From positions 1 through 5,606 of the forward strand of contig PPDG01000027.1 of the NCBI GenBank assembly GCA_002899795.1: a stretch of DNA of 5,606 nucleotides. The letters are read 5' to 3'. This DNA is from Desulfobacteraceae bacterium. Lineage in GTDB: Bacteria; Desulfobacterota; Syntrophobacteria; BM002. Shown here piece by piece: positions 5,385 through 5,606 of the stretch (position 1 is the first letter of the stretch; the number at the start of each line of letters is the position of its first letter). Below the pieces are notes generated by a model. The model saw nothing but the letters and a program-made list of their open reading frames with translations. It did no database searches and was not told the DNA's origin. The position numbers and the translations under genes were made by a program.

Positions 5385-5470
5385 TTTGGATGTCGAGCTA
5401 CTCAAGAAGCGGTTATCTGTATAGTTTTAGAGTAGCGGCACGTGCTGACATCTAAACCCCCAGGTATTAA

Positions 5471-5487
5471 CACCAGGCACCCTGGTG
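5471..5487. promoter_or_regulatory. Short perfect hairpin or operator before the exported-protein gene
   Basis: CACCAGG (5471-5477) and CCTGGTG (5481-5487) are exact reverse complements around CAC, with A5470-T5488 as an added pair. A further CAGG lies at 5461-5464. There is no following T-run, so a terminator is unlikely. It lies about 70 bases before the ATG at 5558 and may be an operator or a leader hairpin. Confidence 0.35.
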
Positions 5488-5557
5488 TATTCAAATAAGC
5501 CAAGAGTTTTTTAAATAATGTAATTTTATGCTTTATTTTAGCCGGAGGGGGTGTAGC

Positions 5558-5606
5558 ATGAATTGTAAAAGTCTGGCGAGTATTCTCATCCTTGTTCTGG
5601 CCGTAG
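5558..5606 (+). CDS. Start of a probable exported or membrane protein (partial)
   Basis: Only the first 16 codons are inside the window: MNCKSLASILILVLAV, continuing beyond the edge. A short positive N-region (Lys4) followed by an unbroken hydrophobic run (about residues 6-16) looks like a signal peptide or membrane anchor. GGAGGGGG at 5544-5551 is a strong Shine-Dalgarno six to nine bases before the ATG. Codons remain open to the edge. Cys3 is too early to be a lipobox cysteine. The mature protein's function cannot be told from this fragment. No good -10/-35 pair is visible in the AT-rich stretch just before it. Confidence 0.65.
   Translation, partial: MNCKSLASILILVLAV

Larger units (their letters stand above)
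4568..5557. other. Long non-coding intergenic region rich in repeats
   Basis: This stretch of about 990 bases separates the minus-strand chaperone operon from the plus-strand gene at 5558. From left to right it holds the cbpA leader and promoter, the palindrome and plus-strand promoter candidate, the G-quadruplex motif, two REP-like repeats, an AT-rich stretch (5047-5216) and the MITE-like element. Open frames of about 60 codons on the minus strand here (4942-5142, 5217-5405) run through the repeats and look unlike proteins. Confidence 0.7.

Noticed and set aside
5217..5405. 62-codon minus-strand frame
   Set aside because: It coincides with the MITE-like element; palindromic DNA often stays open by chance.

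Overview
The window looks like a chromosomal stretch from an environmental Gram-negative bacterium. The gene order (CbpA-type DnaJ, CbpM-type modulator, ClpB), the mid-GC coding sequence with AT-rich gaps and the repeat-laden intergenic DNA suggest a Desulfobacterota ('deltaproteobacterial') type genome. That placement is inferred from gene style and remembered repeat families, not from a marker gene.

Layout: Positions 1-171 hold no secure gene. A small, charged, probably helical protein of 81 residues (172-417, +) follows; I do not recognise it. It converges on a three-gene minus-strand block. The 127-base convergent gap (418-544) holds a perfect 10-bp hairpin, four GTCATT boxes alternating with small GC-rich motifs, and a 28-bp tandem heptad array that ends one base short of the clpB stop codon. 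The minus-strand block reads cbpA (4567-3602), cbpM (3588-3262), clpB (3190-545), with gaps of 13 and 71 bases, so it is very probably one operon. It encodes a DnaK co-chaperone of the CbpA class, a small MerR-like modulator of that co-chaperone, and the ClpB disaggregase. Together they would recruit DnaK (not in the window) to aggregates and pull proteins out of them. All catalytic motifs of ClpB are intact.

Positions 4568-5557 (about 990 bases) contain no convincing gene but much structure. They hold the leader and a candidate promoter of the chaperone operon, a perfect 17-bp palindrome overlapping a plus-strand promoter-like site, a G-quadruplex motif at that promoter's predicted start, two related REP-like hairpin repeats, and a 168-bp non-coding MITE-like element with nested inverted repeats. 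At the right edge a new plus-strand gene starts at 5558 with a strong Shine-Dalgarno sequence and a signal-peptide-like N-terminus; it runs out of the window.

No clearly new multi-gene system is present. The most interesting material is the non-coding repeat and regulatory DNA between the chaperone operon and the exported-protein gene.
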